Source: Ochotona curzoniae
Lineage: Eukaryota > Chordata > Mammalia > Lagomorpha > Ochotonidae
Direction of reading: 5' to 3'
Assembly: GCF_017591425.1 (NCBI RefSeq)
Contig: NW_024465655.1
Coordinates: 1,673,501-1,737,500, forward strand
Length of the DNA stretch: 64,000 bases
The translations under genes and the position numbers were made by a program. Below are positions 34,850 to 45,430 of this stretch, one piece after another. Within the stretch, counting starts at the first letter, position 1, and every line of letters begins with the position of its first letter. The notes beneath the pieces were generated by a model. That model worked only from the letters and a program-made list of their open reading frames with translations. It was not told where the DNA came from and did no database searches.

Positions 34850-35165
34850 GCTGTGAGTTTTTGACCTAGTACCTAAGACCCCAACTGGGACATCCACTTC
34901 CCATACTGGAGTTGCCCAGGTTCCCATTCTTGGTGTACTCCTAAACTGGCTTCCTGCTAATGGACACCCTAGCAGGCAGCAGGTGCGGGCTCAAATGCTT
35001 GGGAGATGTGGATTGATTTTCTGGCTCCTGGGATTGGCCTGGTCCAGCCCCGGCTATTGGAGCATCTGACGTGAGAACTGGTGTAAAGCAACTCTCTCTG
35101 TCTGCCTCTCTCTATGGACTCCAATAGAGGTATATTCAATAAGCATTTAAAAACACACACACATG
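34850..35165 (+). mobile_element. CSINE inserted in L1
   Basis: 'cttcctgctaatggacaccc', 'gcaggcagcaggtgcgggctc', 'tggcctggtccagccccggc' and 'ctctctgtctgcctctctct', ending in an AC/A-rich tail. An 11-bp near-duplication (ATTGAAACCAG and ATTGAAAACAG) lies at 34839-34849 and 35166-35176, showing the insertion point inside the older L1. Confidence 0.9.
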
Positions 35166-35176
35166 ATTGAAAACAG

Positions 35177-35642
35177 AATCTTGAGGAAGTATCCCCACGC
35201 CCAAGCTCATGGTGGCTTTGTTCACAATAGCCGAAGGGGGAAGCACCCAGAGATGAATGGGAAACGTGATGTGGAGATGACGTGCCACAGAGCATTCACC
35301 AGCTTTCCAAAGGAAGGAAATGCTGCTCTCCCTTGCATTGGGATAAACCTCGGAAACGCTGTGCTAAGTGAACTACGTCAGTCGCGAAAAGACAAATGCT
35401 CCTGATTTACTTATGCAAGGGTCCGACAGTAATGATATTCACAGAAACAGAGGAATGGTGGTTATTGGACAAAGGGGAGAGAAGCGGAAATGTCTGTTTA
35501 GTGGGTGTAGAATTTACTTTCAAAGGTGAAAAGGTTCCAGGGATTGCTTGGACAACAATGGGCATGCTTCACAGTGCTGACTTTTCCTCTGAAAATGATT
35601 CAAGTGGGGCAGTTTTATATTATGGGCAGGATTAAATTAAAA
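35177..35642 (+). mobile_element. L1 ORF2 end and 3' UTR, 3' segment of split copy
   Basis: Continues the L1 at 34715: 'tggtggctttgttcacaatagc', 'gagatgaatgggaaacgtg', 'gctgtgctaagtgaac', 'cagaggaatggtggttattgg' and 'acaacaatgggcatgcttc' follow the old L1M C-terminus and 3' UTR. Frame destroyed. Confidence 0.86.
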
Positions 35643-35690
35643 AATTACCAAAAATATAAATTACCAAAAATATAAATTACCAAAAGTAAA
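35643..35690. repeat. 16-bp tandem repeat, three copies
   Basis: 'aattaccaaaaatata' occurs twice exactly and a third time with changes in its last bases. It sits at the L1 3' terminus, where 'attttaccacaattaaaa' would be expected, so it probably arose by slippage in that tail. Confidence 0.9.
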
Positions 35691-35754
35691 ATTAATTTTA
35701 AAAAATGGAAGAACTAATGATACACAGCGTGATAAAGGCCTGAAGGGTTCTTTT

Positions 35755-36075
35755 AAAGAAAACTATTTTATTTATTTTTTTATTGGAAAGACATGTGAGA
35801 GAAGGAGAGACAGAAAGAGCCTCAATCCACTGCTTTACTCACCAAATGGCCACAACAGCTGGAGCTGAGCCAATCTGAAGCCAGGAGCTTCTTCCAGTTC
35901 TCCCACATGGGTGCAGGGTCCCAAGGCTTTGGGCCATCCTCTGCTGCTTTCCCAGGTCACAAGCAAGGAACTGGGTGGCAAGTGGGGTTGCCAGGACAAG
36001 AACTGGCACCCATATGGGATCCCGGTGGCATGCAAGGCGAGGACTTTAGCCACTAGGCTACCATGCTGATCCCAA
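35755..36075 (-). mobile_element. CSINE, full length, antisense
   Basis: 'tattttatttatttttttattgg', 'caatccactgctttactcacc', 'gccaggagcttcttccag', 'ctgctgctttcccaggtc', 'cccatatgggatcccggtgg' and head 'ggactttagccactaggctac'. Relatively well preserved. Confidence 0.95.
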
Positions 36076-36483
36076 CTTCCTTTTCATTTTAATGATGGAA
36101 AAGCCTTTATTTATCCTTAGGACATACAAAGGATTCCCCGCAGTTCTTCCCTCCTTACAGGTGGTATTTAGCTAGGTTATTGTGGAATCCAGCCAGCATT
36201 TAAGAAGTATAACAGCTTAGCTACAAATGTTCTCCATATCATGTTTCTCTCAAGCCAAAGCAAAAGCAGAATGGATGACTAAATAAATAAAGATGATTCA
36301 GAACCCCTGGCCTGCTTCCATGAGCAAGCCCACCGCAAGGTGTCTTCCGTACCTATACCCGCTTCTCGCTTCCTACCGCGAGCTGTCTAGAATGCTTGGG
36401 AAACTTGGTGAGCAAATGGGCAATAATGAAGAAGTGAGTCCGTGAAGTACTGAATCAGTCTTTCTATTTGCCTTTGAAAGTAC
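36076..36483. other. unique sequence
   Basis: Nothing recognised. CpGs cluster at 36340-36385 but too few for an island. Confidence 0.4.
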
Positions 36484-36510
36484 AGTTCCAGCTAGAGCAC
36501 AGCTGGAACT
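36484..36510. repeat. perfect inverted repeat, 10-bp stem
   Basis: AGTTCCAGCT, a 7-base spacer and AGCTGGAACT form a perfect stem-loop. A pyrimidine-rich tract with C runs follows at 36511-36548. No known RNA gene matches. Confidence 0.85.
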
Positions 36511-36915
36511 CTCCTCCCTCTTCCCCTCCCCCCCTCCTTCCCCGCCCCACCGAGCCTGTGTCCGACTGACAAGGCATGATATATTCTAGCTAGACTCAGA
36601 TCTGAACATATGCGGTGGTGAATTATAATAATTTGACATGTCTCTGCCCCTTGTAAGTTCGTGAGTTCCTAACTCTGAGTTAGGGATTCTGCCTGCTAAC
36701 ATAGTGGTTCGAATGTGCTTGAGGCTTCAGAAGTTGATGCTGTGTGATAGTAACCTCAGTGATTGCTTTTGCTTTCACTGGGCAAGTGAGGGTGGTCTTA
36801 TTGAATCATGCCCAGAGCACAAACCAGGTCATGTTCTGACATCACGGTGCAGAAATGTTCAGAAGTTCACTGGCCTCTAACTTCTGTTTCCGTAACTTGC
36901 CTCATTTCTCCAACT

Positions 36916-36920
<5 letters not shown>
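36511..36920. other. pyrimidine tract then unique sequence
   Basis: C/T-only for about 35 bp, then unrecognised DNA up to a TG array. Confidence 0.45.

Positions 36921-36967
<47 letters not shown>
36921..36967. repeat. (TG)n microsatellite
   Basis: TG array of 47 bp, the longest pure array in the window's centre. Confidence 0.98.
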
Positions 36968-36968
<1 letters not shown>

Positions 36969-38434
36969 CTGCTTCATCTGTTTGGGTTATACATGTCCTG
37001 GCTAGTCATGTGTGGGTGTCCACATCTCCGTTATCATCTGAATTTCCAACACATGCTTTGCCTCTTCCCAGAGCAGCTTCCCCTGAGACCCCAAGTTTCC
37101 CAGCTGTTCCTGCATAAGGAGTTCACACTGCCTGCTCGCCCCTACCCTCCTCCTCTTCCTCCGTGCCACCTGCAGTCTACCAGGGTCTTGACAAGTTGCT
37201 CATCGTCCTTTCTCCATGGACTAGACAAATTCTGAAATTCAGGGTGTTTTTCTGAATTCTCGGAGGCATGGCATGTATAGCTTTTGCAGTTTGGGGAAGG
37301 ATGCTTTCCTAAACACTCCTGAATTGTCTCCCGCTTCCAAACCCTCAGAGCCTGGCTGTGATGTTTAATCCTGGACTTCTCCGTGCTCACCTTCACCATC
37401 CATGTAGGCATGGACTCCTAGTGGTTAGTTCACAAAAATCTTTCAAGTTACTCATACATTTGGACCCCTTGCTACAGCAGCTGATCCCCCTCCCCAAAGT
37501 CCATAGCTTTGTGTGCCAGTTTCCACCCGCCTGAGTGGGTGGCCTGCGAGAAGATTTAGGTGGCACCTGTAGGAGAGCAGGAGAGAATAGTTGAAGCAAC
37601 TAGAGCTGTCTGTGTTGGGTAAAGGAATGAGCAGTTGTGTTCTGATGCAGAGCTTTTGCCATTTCCGGTCAAGGTCAGCCCTGTGTGCATCCGTATGTCC
37701 TATCCACTGACCTGCAGCTAACCCCTTCACCACAGCGTGTTGACATCTACCTCCCCCCAAAAAAGAAGTGAAAGCTCATTGCCTCCACCAGCATCTGCTC
37801 AGCTTCCCTTTTCTGCAACTCACAGTGAGTGTGTGCAATGCCCTCCTGCATCAGGCTCACTCCTGCTGAAGGGCTGAGCTGCCCTAGATTAAGGCAGGAA
37901 GAATATCAGCTGCCTCAGCCCCCGCTGCTGTGGGGCCTGGAGTTTATCTCAGCTGTCCACACCCCTGGCATCTGCCGGGTCTAGCACAAGCCTTGCAAGC
38001 TAACTTGGCCTGCAAGGCACACTACCTTTTATCTTTTACCCACTTCCCCTCTCACCGCACCCTCCACTTATGGGCTCACGCTTGGGCCTGGGCTTCTGCT
38101 TGTCCCTGGTTGGCTGTCGGTGCTTATGTGATGTACCTGCTCGCTTGACTCTGGTTCCAGACTGTGTTCTTACTGCATATGAGCAGACTTGCCCATAAAG
38201 ACGTTGAGAATGATGGAATTCTGCTAACAGACCACACTCATAAAATGAATCCCCCCTCTAACTGCTAGCACAATGCAGCCATTACTTGAGACCACTCCTC
38301 CCCCTGGACAAGGTGTGTACAGCCATTCAGTTCAACCTAGGGAAGTCAACTGTCTTCCTGCTCCTTCCACACAAATTCCTTTTGTATCCCAACAGATCCA
38401 GCATATCCTGTGCTGGGGCTGAGAGAAAGCTATC
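36968..38434. other. unique sequence
   Basis: About 1.5 kb without a recognised repeat or exon; CT-rich in parts. Frames of 89 and 102 codons on the minus strand have no domain. Confidence 0.4.
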
Positions 38435-38568
38435 AGTATCATTCACTTGCTATGTGCCAGGTCTCTGAATAAGTGCTTTGTGCACATTGCTTTATTTTAC
38501 ATTCACAAAAAATCCTAGGACCCAGGTACTTTTAGCAAGCCATTTCACCTAGGAGAAGATCAAAGCTT
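38435..38568 (-). mobile_element. MIR, first segment of a copy split by two CSINEs
   Basis: 'gctatgtgccaggtctctg', 'agtgctttgtgcacattgc', 'tttacattcacaaaaaatcc' and 'aggacccaggtac' are the MIR 3' part on the complement. Continues at 38893. Confidence 0.85.
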
Positions 38569-38892
38569 TGGCCTGACACAACAGCCCAGTGGCTAAATCC
38601 TCACCTTGCATGTGCTGGGATCCCATATGGGCACTGATTTGTGTCCCGGCTGCTCCACTTCCCATCCAGCTCCCTGTTTGTTGCCTGGGAAAGCAGTCGA
38701 GGTCGGCACAAGCATTTGGGACCCTGCACCCGCATGGGAGACCTGGAAGAGGCTCCTCAGTTCACAGTTTTGGATTAGCTCAGTTCTGGCCATTGCGGCC
38801 ACTTGAGGAGTAAATCAGTGGAATAAATCTTTCTCTCTCTGTATATATCTGACTTTCCAATACAAATAAATAAATCTTTAAAAAAGAAAAAA
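38569..38892 (+). mobile_element. CSINE inserted in MIR
   Basis: Head 'agcccagtggctaaatcc', 'gctgggatcccatatggg', 'tgtcccggctgctccacttc', 'gcccgcatgggagacctgg' style body and tail 'caaataaataaatcttt'. A 10-bp near-duplication (ATCAAAGCTT and ATCAGAGCTT) lies at 38559-38568 and 38893-38902. Confidence 0.95.
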
Positions 38893-38953
38893 ATCAGAGC
38901 TTAGAGAAGTCAAGCAATTAGCTGTGGATTCACACAAGAGTAACAAGATCTAG
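38893..38953 (-). mobile_element. MIR, middle segment
   Basis: 'gcttagagaagtcaagcaatt' and 'gattcacacaagagtaac' match the MIR core on the complement ('gagaggttaagtaactt', 'ggtcacacagctagtaag'). Confidence 0.8.
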
Positions 38954-39258
38954 TGGGGCTGGTGCTGTGGATTAGCCGGTAAAGCCACTGCCTGCTGTGC
39001 CAGCATCCCATATGGGCACCAGTTCAAGTCCCAGCTGCTCTATTCCCAGCCCAGTTCCCCGGTAATGCACCTGGTAAAGTAGTGGAAGTTTGTCCAAGTT
39101 CTTGGCCCCCTGTACTCATGTGGGAGACCTAGGAGAAACTCTGGGTTCCTGGCTTTGGCCTGGCCTAACCAAGATGTGGTGGCCTGTTGGGGAGGGAACC
39201 AGTGAATTGAATATGTCTACCTCTAACCTGTATTCTCTGTTTTTCAAACACATAAATT
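38954..39258 (+). mobile_element. CSINE, second insertion in the same MIR
   Basis: Well-preserved head 'ggggctggtgctgtggattagc', 'gtgccagcatcccatatgggc' and B-box 'gttcaagtccc', then 'gttccccggtaatgcacctgg'. It lacks a long A tail and its duplication is not clear. Confidence 0.93.
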
Positions 39259-39335
39259 GGTATTTTCTTTTAATGTAGAATTTGAACTTACTCTGTCTGA
39301 ATCTAGAGCTTATGTTTGCAATTACAATGCTGGAG
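39259..39335 (-). mobile_element. MIR, last segment
   Basis: 'gaatttgaacttactctgtctg' and 'aatctagagcttatg' match the MIR 5' part on the complement ('tgaacccaggtctgactccagagcc'), completing the copy begun at 38435. Confidence 0.75.
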
Positions 39336-39374
39336 ACTGGAAACTAATAGCCCATGGTAAAATGCTGGCCACAG

Positions 39375-39682
39375 GGGCACAGGCCTTGTAAAGTACAAAG
39401 TTGAGCCCTTATGTAGAAGCACTGGATCAAGTTTTTTCTTTTTCCTTTCTAATGTAACTCCCTACAAATGCACCTGGAAAACCAGGGACAGATAGCCCCT
39501 AATCCAAGAGCTGCTGCCACCCCTGAGGGGACTGGATGAGGACCTGACTCCTGGATTTGGTTCGGCCCAGAGGTGTCTTTGGTAACCACTTGGGTAGTGA
39601 GCCAGCAGGTGGAAGATACCTTTCTGTCTCTCCTCTCTTTGTCACTCTACCCTTCAAATAAATAATGGGAAAAAAAAAAAAG
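39375..39682 (+). mobile_element. CSINE, sense, diverged
   Basis: 'ccctacaaatgcacctggaaaac', 'ccacttgggtagtgagccagcagg' and 'accctto'-type tail ending 'caaataaataatgggaaaaa' follow the body. The tRNA-like head is poorly preserved. Confidence 0.82.
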
Positions 39683-39927
39683 CTTGACTACTTAAGCATC
39701 AGAGTTCTGCTGGTTGACTTCTGTTCTGTTTATTTTTAAATGATGATCAATACTTAAAATCAGACAACATCACACAAGAACTGAATATGTTACTTCCCCT
39801 CATACAATTGGAAGGTCTGACAGCATCATTTTCTTATCCAGTGAGCCAAGAAGTGTCATCCTTTTCATGAAGTGAGGACTCCAGGTGGCCTCTCTCTTCA
39901 TCACTGCGTGTTCTCTGACATGACCGT

Positions 39928-40015
39928 CTATCAGAGCCATCTGGAAGTTGCTGGGCCCCAGCCCAGAGTGTCTGATTCAGTAGATCCGGGCAGAGCCTGA
40001 GAATCTGCCTCATGA
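39928..40015 (+). mobile_element. MER5A-like hAT DNA transposon remnant
   Basis: 'gctgggccccagcccagagtg', 'tctgattcagtagatccgg' and 'gcagagcctgagaatctgcc' match the MER5A interior ('gctgggccccacccccagagt', 'gattcagtaggtctgg', 'gcctgagaatttgc'). Terminal inverted repeats are not preserved. Confidence 0.85.
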
Positions 40016-40698
40016 CAGTGCAAGTGTCAGTTCCCCTTTCTCATTGCATTCATGCCATCACTATTTTTACATCCAGCCCACCTGTCTACCTCCCCGCTTG
40101 TTTGCATGCAAACTGAAGGCATTTGAGTTGGCAACCCAAGCACCATGTTATAGCAACATCCAAGTTTTCAGGACCCTTTATCTCTCCCTACATTCCTACT
40201 AATACTGGGCATGAATAGGGAAGTTCATCTGGACTTCTTGTTGTTCTCACCTCTTCTTCTAACCCTTTTGGAAACACCATCCTTAATTGTCATCAGAACA
40301 CAGGAGAAGCTTTCATGTAAAGGCCAGGCAACAAGTGTATTGCATAATTTCTTCACCTGACCTGGGAGAAATGAACAGAAAAGAGATACTGCAAACACTT
40401 CAAAGCTAAGAGTTGCACCAACACGCTCCTCTGGCACAAGCCAAAGCCATTATACTAATGCACCTGGAAGCGAGCACTTCATCCACTGTTTTCTCTCAGC
40501 AACATCAGCATCTCGACAAGCTGTCTTCTTTGATTGAAGGGAGCCAGTCAAACCATTTCAGGAGAAGTTATTTGTATAGTCATCTAAGACTTACGCAAGA
40601 ACAACACATACAACAGCCACTGATAGTAAGGTACAGCGAGCGTTCAACTCTGCTTGTCTTTATAAGAGAAACAAATGGAAGTTCAATCAGGAGCAAAT
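40016..40698. other. unique sequence
   Basis: Nothing recognised. A 132-codon frame (40413-40811) runs into the next SINE. Confidence 0.4.
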
Positions 40699-41021
40699 CA
40701 GGGGCTGGTGTTGTGGCATGGTGGGTAAAGCTGCTGACTGTGATACTGGCATCCTCTGTGGGCACCAGTTCATGTCCTGGATGCTCCAGTTTAAATCCAG
40801 ATCCTTGCTAAGGACCTGGGAAAACAGCAGAAGATGGCCTGAGAGCTTGGGTCCCTGCCATCCAGGTTGGAGACCCAGATAAAGCTTCTGACTTCAGTGT
40901 AGCACATCTCTAGATGTTGTGGCCATCTGGGGAGTGAACCAGTGGGCAGATTTTGCACTCTGTCTCTCCCTCTCTATGTAAACATGACTGAAACACATGC
41001 ATAGCTCTTAAAAAAAAAGAA
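40699..41021 (+). mobile_element. CSINE, full length, sense
   Basis: Starts 'ggggctggtgttgtggcatgg', B-box region 'gttcatgtcctgg', 'ggccatctggggagtgaacc' and ends in a short A tail at 41011-41018. Confidence 0.94.
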
Positions 41022-41384
41022 GAGAAATATGAGTGGGCTAGAATAAATAGGGAACATTGTAGACAGCATAGTATTGGTTACATATACATGAATCTAAATA
41101 TTTGTGTCTACCTCCCCGTGTGTGTGTGTGTGTGAAGAAGAAAAATCTGGGTTTTTAATATCAAGAAGCTAGACCAGTAACTGCAAATCCAGCTGAAAAG
41201 TCTTTGGAAATAAGGTAAAAAAATAAAGAATGTGTATCAATGCTATAACATATAATGAGAATAAATAAATAGGTATAAATAAATACATTTTGAAAAGAAC
41301 CAGAAGCAAGTGTTAGTCTCTCTTGGTTGTTCCTCTGGAGACAGTGTAGTGAATTTAAGGTTTGTGACTTGGGGCAGATGTTTG
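41022..41384. other. AT-rich sequence with a (TG)8 array
   Basis: TG array at 41118-41134 and AAATA-rich patch at 41220-41290. No gene. Confidence 0.5.
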
Positions 41385-41632
41385 GCTTGGTGATGAAGAC
41401 AAGGGTTAAGACACCCACATCCAGAATCAGAATATCTGGATTCAAAGTTCAGCTGTGGCACTTGACTGCAGCGTCCCGCTCCTGTGGGCTCTGCTACACA
41501 GCAGTGAGAGAGTTCCTGACATCCATGCGGGAGGAGTGGTTAAGTTCCCAGGTCCTGGTTTCCACCCAGCTGTTGTGGGCGTTTGGAGATGGAACTAACA
41601 GATGTTCTTTCTCTCTGCCTCTATAACCAAAC
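41385..41632 (+). mobile_element. CSINE, old subtype, sense
   Basis: 'gggttaagacacccacatcc', 'tctggattcaaagttcagctg', 'tcctggtttccacccagctg' and 'gatggaactaacagatg'. Diverged. Confidence 0.75.
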
Positions 41633-41935
41633 ATGCAAACTTGCTACATCTGATCGCTGTAAGACTTGGACCACAAGTGAGTCTGTTTCTATGGTTGATA
41701 ATGTCTTATTGGTCATCACTTTTTCCTCCCAATGTGTGTAATATTTTACTGGTACATATGTTTTATGGCATTCCACAAATTTTATTTTAACACAAGCTGC
41801 GGGGGGCCTAGATGGTGCTATATCCTTCCAGAATTTATTTCTCTCTGGCAGCCAAAGAAAGTTCAAAAGAGATCACGTTGACTCAGCCACATTCCTTTTT
41901 GGAAACTCGGCTGATGTAGTCTGAGCTCCCCTTGG
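41633..41935. other. unique sequence
   Basis: Nothing recognised; AT-rich then mixed. Confidence 0.4.
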
Positions 41936-41951
41936 CCTTAACCGGTTAAGG
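41936..41951. promoter_or_regulatory. 16-bp perfect palindrome with Grainyhead-type core
   Basis: CCTTAACCGGTTAAGG is fully self-complementary. Its centre AACCGGTT equals the consensus bound as a dimer by Grainyhead-like (GRHL) factors. It lies in repeat-free DNA with a CpG at the dyad. Binding is not shown; only the motif is seen. Confidence 0.45.
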
Positions 41952-42200
41952 ATGTTGGGGGACAGTTGGCAGCGCCAGCTGGGACCACCCCACCTTGCCC
42001 AGTTCTCCACAAGAGAGGGGCTCATCATATCTGCTTAACTTTGGGCCTCTTAGAAGTTGCCTTGCACTTGGTTTTTCAGCTCTTGCCCTGAACATGAACT
42101 TGAGCATCTGCTGAGGAATCAGCAAATGCTCCAAGGGAAACTGAGTGAAAATGGATCATTTCTCTGTGCCCTTTCTCAGGTACCTGGGCCCACATATCTC
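41952..42200. other. unique sequence flanking the palindrome
   Basis: GC-richer DNA without repeats; possible regulatory context for the palindrome. Confidence 0.35.
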
Positions 42201-42223
42201 TGTGTGTGTGTGTGTGTGTGTGT
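42201..42223. repeat. (TG)n microsatellite
   Basis: Short TG array of about 23 bp. Confidence 0.95.
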
Positions 42224-42960
42224 CTGAATTGCAAATTATTGCCTCTGCAGTCCAGTGAGACTGTGGCAACCTTTGGATTCTACCCCTTGATCTTTAGCAA
42301 ATAGCCTGAGATGGAGAAAAGCCACAATAACCTTGAACCAATGCCTGTCCTTGTTGTCCAGGACTTTGTTCTTTGAAATCCTGCCTGCCTTGGTTGCTTT
42401 CTGATTCCTTCAAAGAGCTATAGCTTTTTTTTTTTTGGCTGGGGGGGGTGTTTTACATTTTATAGACTTTTTGATTAGATATGACAAATCTAATATATAC
42501 TCTTCTACCACAGACAAAAGTAAAGGTCTGTTCTCTGTAACTTTTTAATCTCTTTGACAAAAAGTCTTCAATTATTGCTGCTGAAATTAAAGAAAGCATT
42601 AGTAAACATGGGTTGACCGGCCTAACTGCAGAAAGTGGGAAAGTATGCCTTTTAAATATGAGATGTACTGATGTGTTGGCCAAGTTGCCTGAGAGTTGTT
42701 CCAAATAATCTTGCTCTGATGTGAATGAATGAGGCCATGGCTCAACTAAAGCTTGGTTGGTAATAAAACCTTCTAATATCTCTGCTTTTTAAAATCTTTA
42801 GATCATTCCAGCCAACCATATGAAATATGTAAAATCACAGCCAACTTTGAGGTTTAAGTAACGACTGAGAAATTTTTGGTGATTTATTGATGGAAACCCA
42901 AGGAAGTCTATCTTTTTCCAAGCTTTAACTTTTCCATCTTTGAAACTGCAGCAGTCTGGA
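42224..42960. other. unique AT-rich sequence
   Basis: Repeat-free except for T and G runs at 42425-42448. A small inverted repeat (ATTAGAT and ATCTAAT, 42474-42494) and TAAT words give it an enhancer-like look, but evidence is slight. Confidence 0.35.
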
Positions 42961-43270
42961 GGCTGGACCTGTGGTGCAGTGGGTTAAACTGCCGTGTGTA
43001 ACACCTGTATCTCATATGGGAGCATTCGTTGGAGTGCGCCATTTCTTGTGCAGCTCCCGGCTACTGCACCTGGGAGAGAAGCAGAGCAGGGCCCCAATCC
43101 CTGGGCCCCTACCACTCACGTGGAAGACCCAGATGGAGTTCCTGGCTCCTGGTTTCTGTCTCTTGACGTCATGGCAATGAGGGCATTTGGGAAATGAACC
43201 AGCAGATGTAAAAATCTCCTTCTCGCTGTTTTCCACTTTGCCTATCAAGTAAACTTAAGGTGTCTTAAAA
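42961..43270 (+). mobile_element. CSINE, full length, sense
   Basis: 'gctggacctgtggtgcagtggg' head, 'gctactgcacctgggagag', 'tgggaaatgaaccagcagatg' and 'tgcctatcaagtaaac' tail. A substitution has created a palindromic CRE (TGACGTCA) at 43164-43171. Confidence 0.93.
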
Positions 43271-43720
43271 AAATAGCAGTCCGTACTGTTTCCAACCATC
43301 AAGCTGTCTGATGGTTTATTTTATGCTAACCTTTAACTATGCTAACACTATGTGGTTTTATTCATGCTCACTGAAAAACTAGTAGCTACTGCCAACATTG
43401 GCTAAGGGTGCAGGAGCATGCATGTTCTATTCATTTGTAAAGATTTCGGAAAGCCATTCAAAATACATACAGAAACCTGCAGAATTTTTGCTTGAGATTT
43501 TCAATGTTTATGTGACAAGTTCTGCTTCACAACACTTAAATAAACCATACAGGCAATAAAACACCTAAGTAGGAATATAGACATATTATATTACCCTTTT
43601 TTACAAAAGTAAAATATTGGCATCCATTTTAAATAACTTCAAACTTTCCAAAGTAGGACATTGTCTTATCAAAGTGTTCTGTCCAGAGGAATAGCTTATA
43701 TGCCACCATTTAAAATATTA
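43271..43720. other. unique AT-rich sequence
   Basis: Nothing recognised. Confidence 0.4.
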
Positions 43721-43724
43721 TTTG

Positions 43725-44040
43725 AAAGATATATTTGTCTATTTTGATGGGCAATGTCAGAGAGAAAGAGAATGAGTTGGATCTTGCATCTTCTGGTTCA
43801 CTCCCCCAGTGATTGCAGTGGTTGGAGTTGGGCTAGGTAGAAGCTAGGAGTCTAGAACTTCATGCAGGTTTCCCACGGGGACCACAGAAGTCACACCTTT
43901 GGGCCATCAGCTGCTGCCTTCCCTGGAATGTTAACAGGAAGCTGGGTCAGAAACAAAGCAGTCAGGACTCAACCAGCTGCTCTGAATGGACGCTGCCATT
44001 TCAGGAAATGGTTTAAGCCCCTGTGCCCCAACACCACCCC
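43725..44040 (-). mobile_element. CSINE, antisense
   Basis: 'gaaagatatatttgtctatt', 'catcttctggttcactccccc', 'gaagctaggagtctagaac', 'gggccatcagctgctgcc' and head 'aatggtttaagcccctgtgcccc'. Confidence 0.88.
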
Positions 44041-45430
44041 TTCCCAACTGTAATTTTATAAGAATGCTATAGTAATTTGTGAAGGGTAAAGTAGTCATTT
44101 TGAAGAGCCACCTGGGGTTAAAACTGTTGGGCCAGGACAAAGGTAGAATTGCTTTTAGGGTCTGACTTCACCACTGGTTAGGAGACCATCTTAAGGGGCC
44201 TCACCCAGAGAAAAGATGTGTTGACAAGGGAGATTTGGATCTCACTGCTTCCAAAGCAAAGACATCTGCGAGTGGGCTTGCCAGGTCCCTGCCAGGAAGG
44301 GGTGACTGAAGAAGGTGCATTGTGGTTGGGTAGGTGGGAAGCAAGCAATGTGGAACAGAAGTGGTTGAGAGAAAATATTGGCCAGCATCCATTTCTGTAT
44401 GGTTGGAGTGACCAAGGATGATTGAGACACAAAAGTCTAATATTAAGTTTTATGTTGCTTTCTGTGCTGCAATGAGAACCACATGTGGTGTGTTCAACTG
44501 CAACCCTCAGTTTTACCAACAAGCTGCAAACAAAATAATGTGATTCTGATGTTCACTCTTCTCGTGTTTCCCCAGGGAGTGACACCCCCTGCTGGGACCG
44601 CCCTTCCTCTTTGCTAGCCCCTTGGTTTCAGCTTTCTTGTTCATGCTCCCTGGTACATTTCACTGTATCTGATACTTCCCTTTCCCATTCCTTCCAGGGT
44701 TAGTCCTGCTGTCCTCCCTTCTAGAACATCCTCCACATGAAAACTACCCCAGAGAGTCTCCTTCAGGCATAAGAGCCCACCATCCTTCATGCAGGTCTGG
44801 TGGGACCTGGGCATGTTGTAATTCAAAATCCTTGGAGGAGCTGCTAAAAACAGCAACTCAGGTCCTCTCCTGCTCAGCCTACCCCCTTCCTACTGGTGTT
44901 TCTGCTGCATTGGACACAGAGACCGTGACCAGTAAGCCATACCCTTTCCTTCCTGGGAGATCTTCCAGCTGCTGCCTGCATGGCAGAGGTCGCTGAGAAG
45001 GGTCAACGTGAAAGGCTCCGAGGCAGGAGCCTAACAGGAATGTTCCATCTTTGTCCCATTATCCTCTGAGGTAAAATGGCTCCACCCTATCCTAGCATCA
45101 CTGCCTTGCTGTCTGACAAGGGTGCTTTATTTTATGTGTCCTGCAGATGTCCTTGCCAACTGAACCCATTGCAATGGGAGCCCAACTTCAACACAGTAAC
45201 CCCACGTTCTTGCCCTCTGAGCTCCACTTGTCAGGTTTCTTGCTGCATCTTTCAGATGCATTCTGTTTTATTGCTTTCAATGATTGTATCATCAGCCTCC
45301 TGATTACTGTTTTCTATACCAACCTTCTTTCCAGCTTCCTGTCCTTAAGCAGAGTTCAGACACAGCCTTGAGTGTCCCAACAACAAGCTGGAGTCAATAT
45401 TCTGTAAATGGTCAATCTCTTTAAGGGAAA
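44041..45430. other. unique sequence with a CTCF-like motif
   Basis: About 1.4 kb free of recognised repeats. On the complement of 44581-44596, CCCAGCAGGGGGTGTC fits the CTCF core with one mismatch. No gene supported. Confidence 0.4.
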
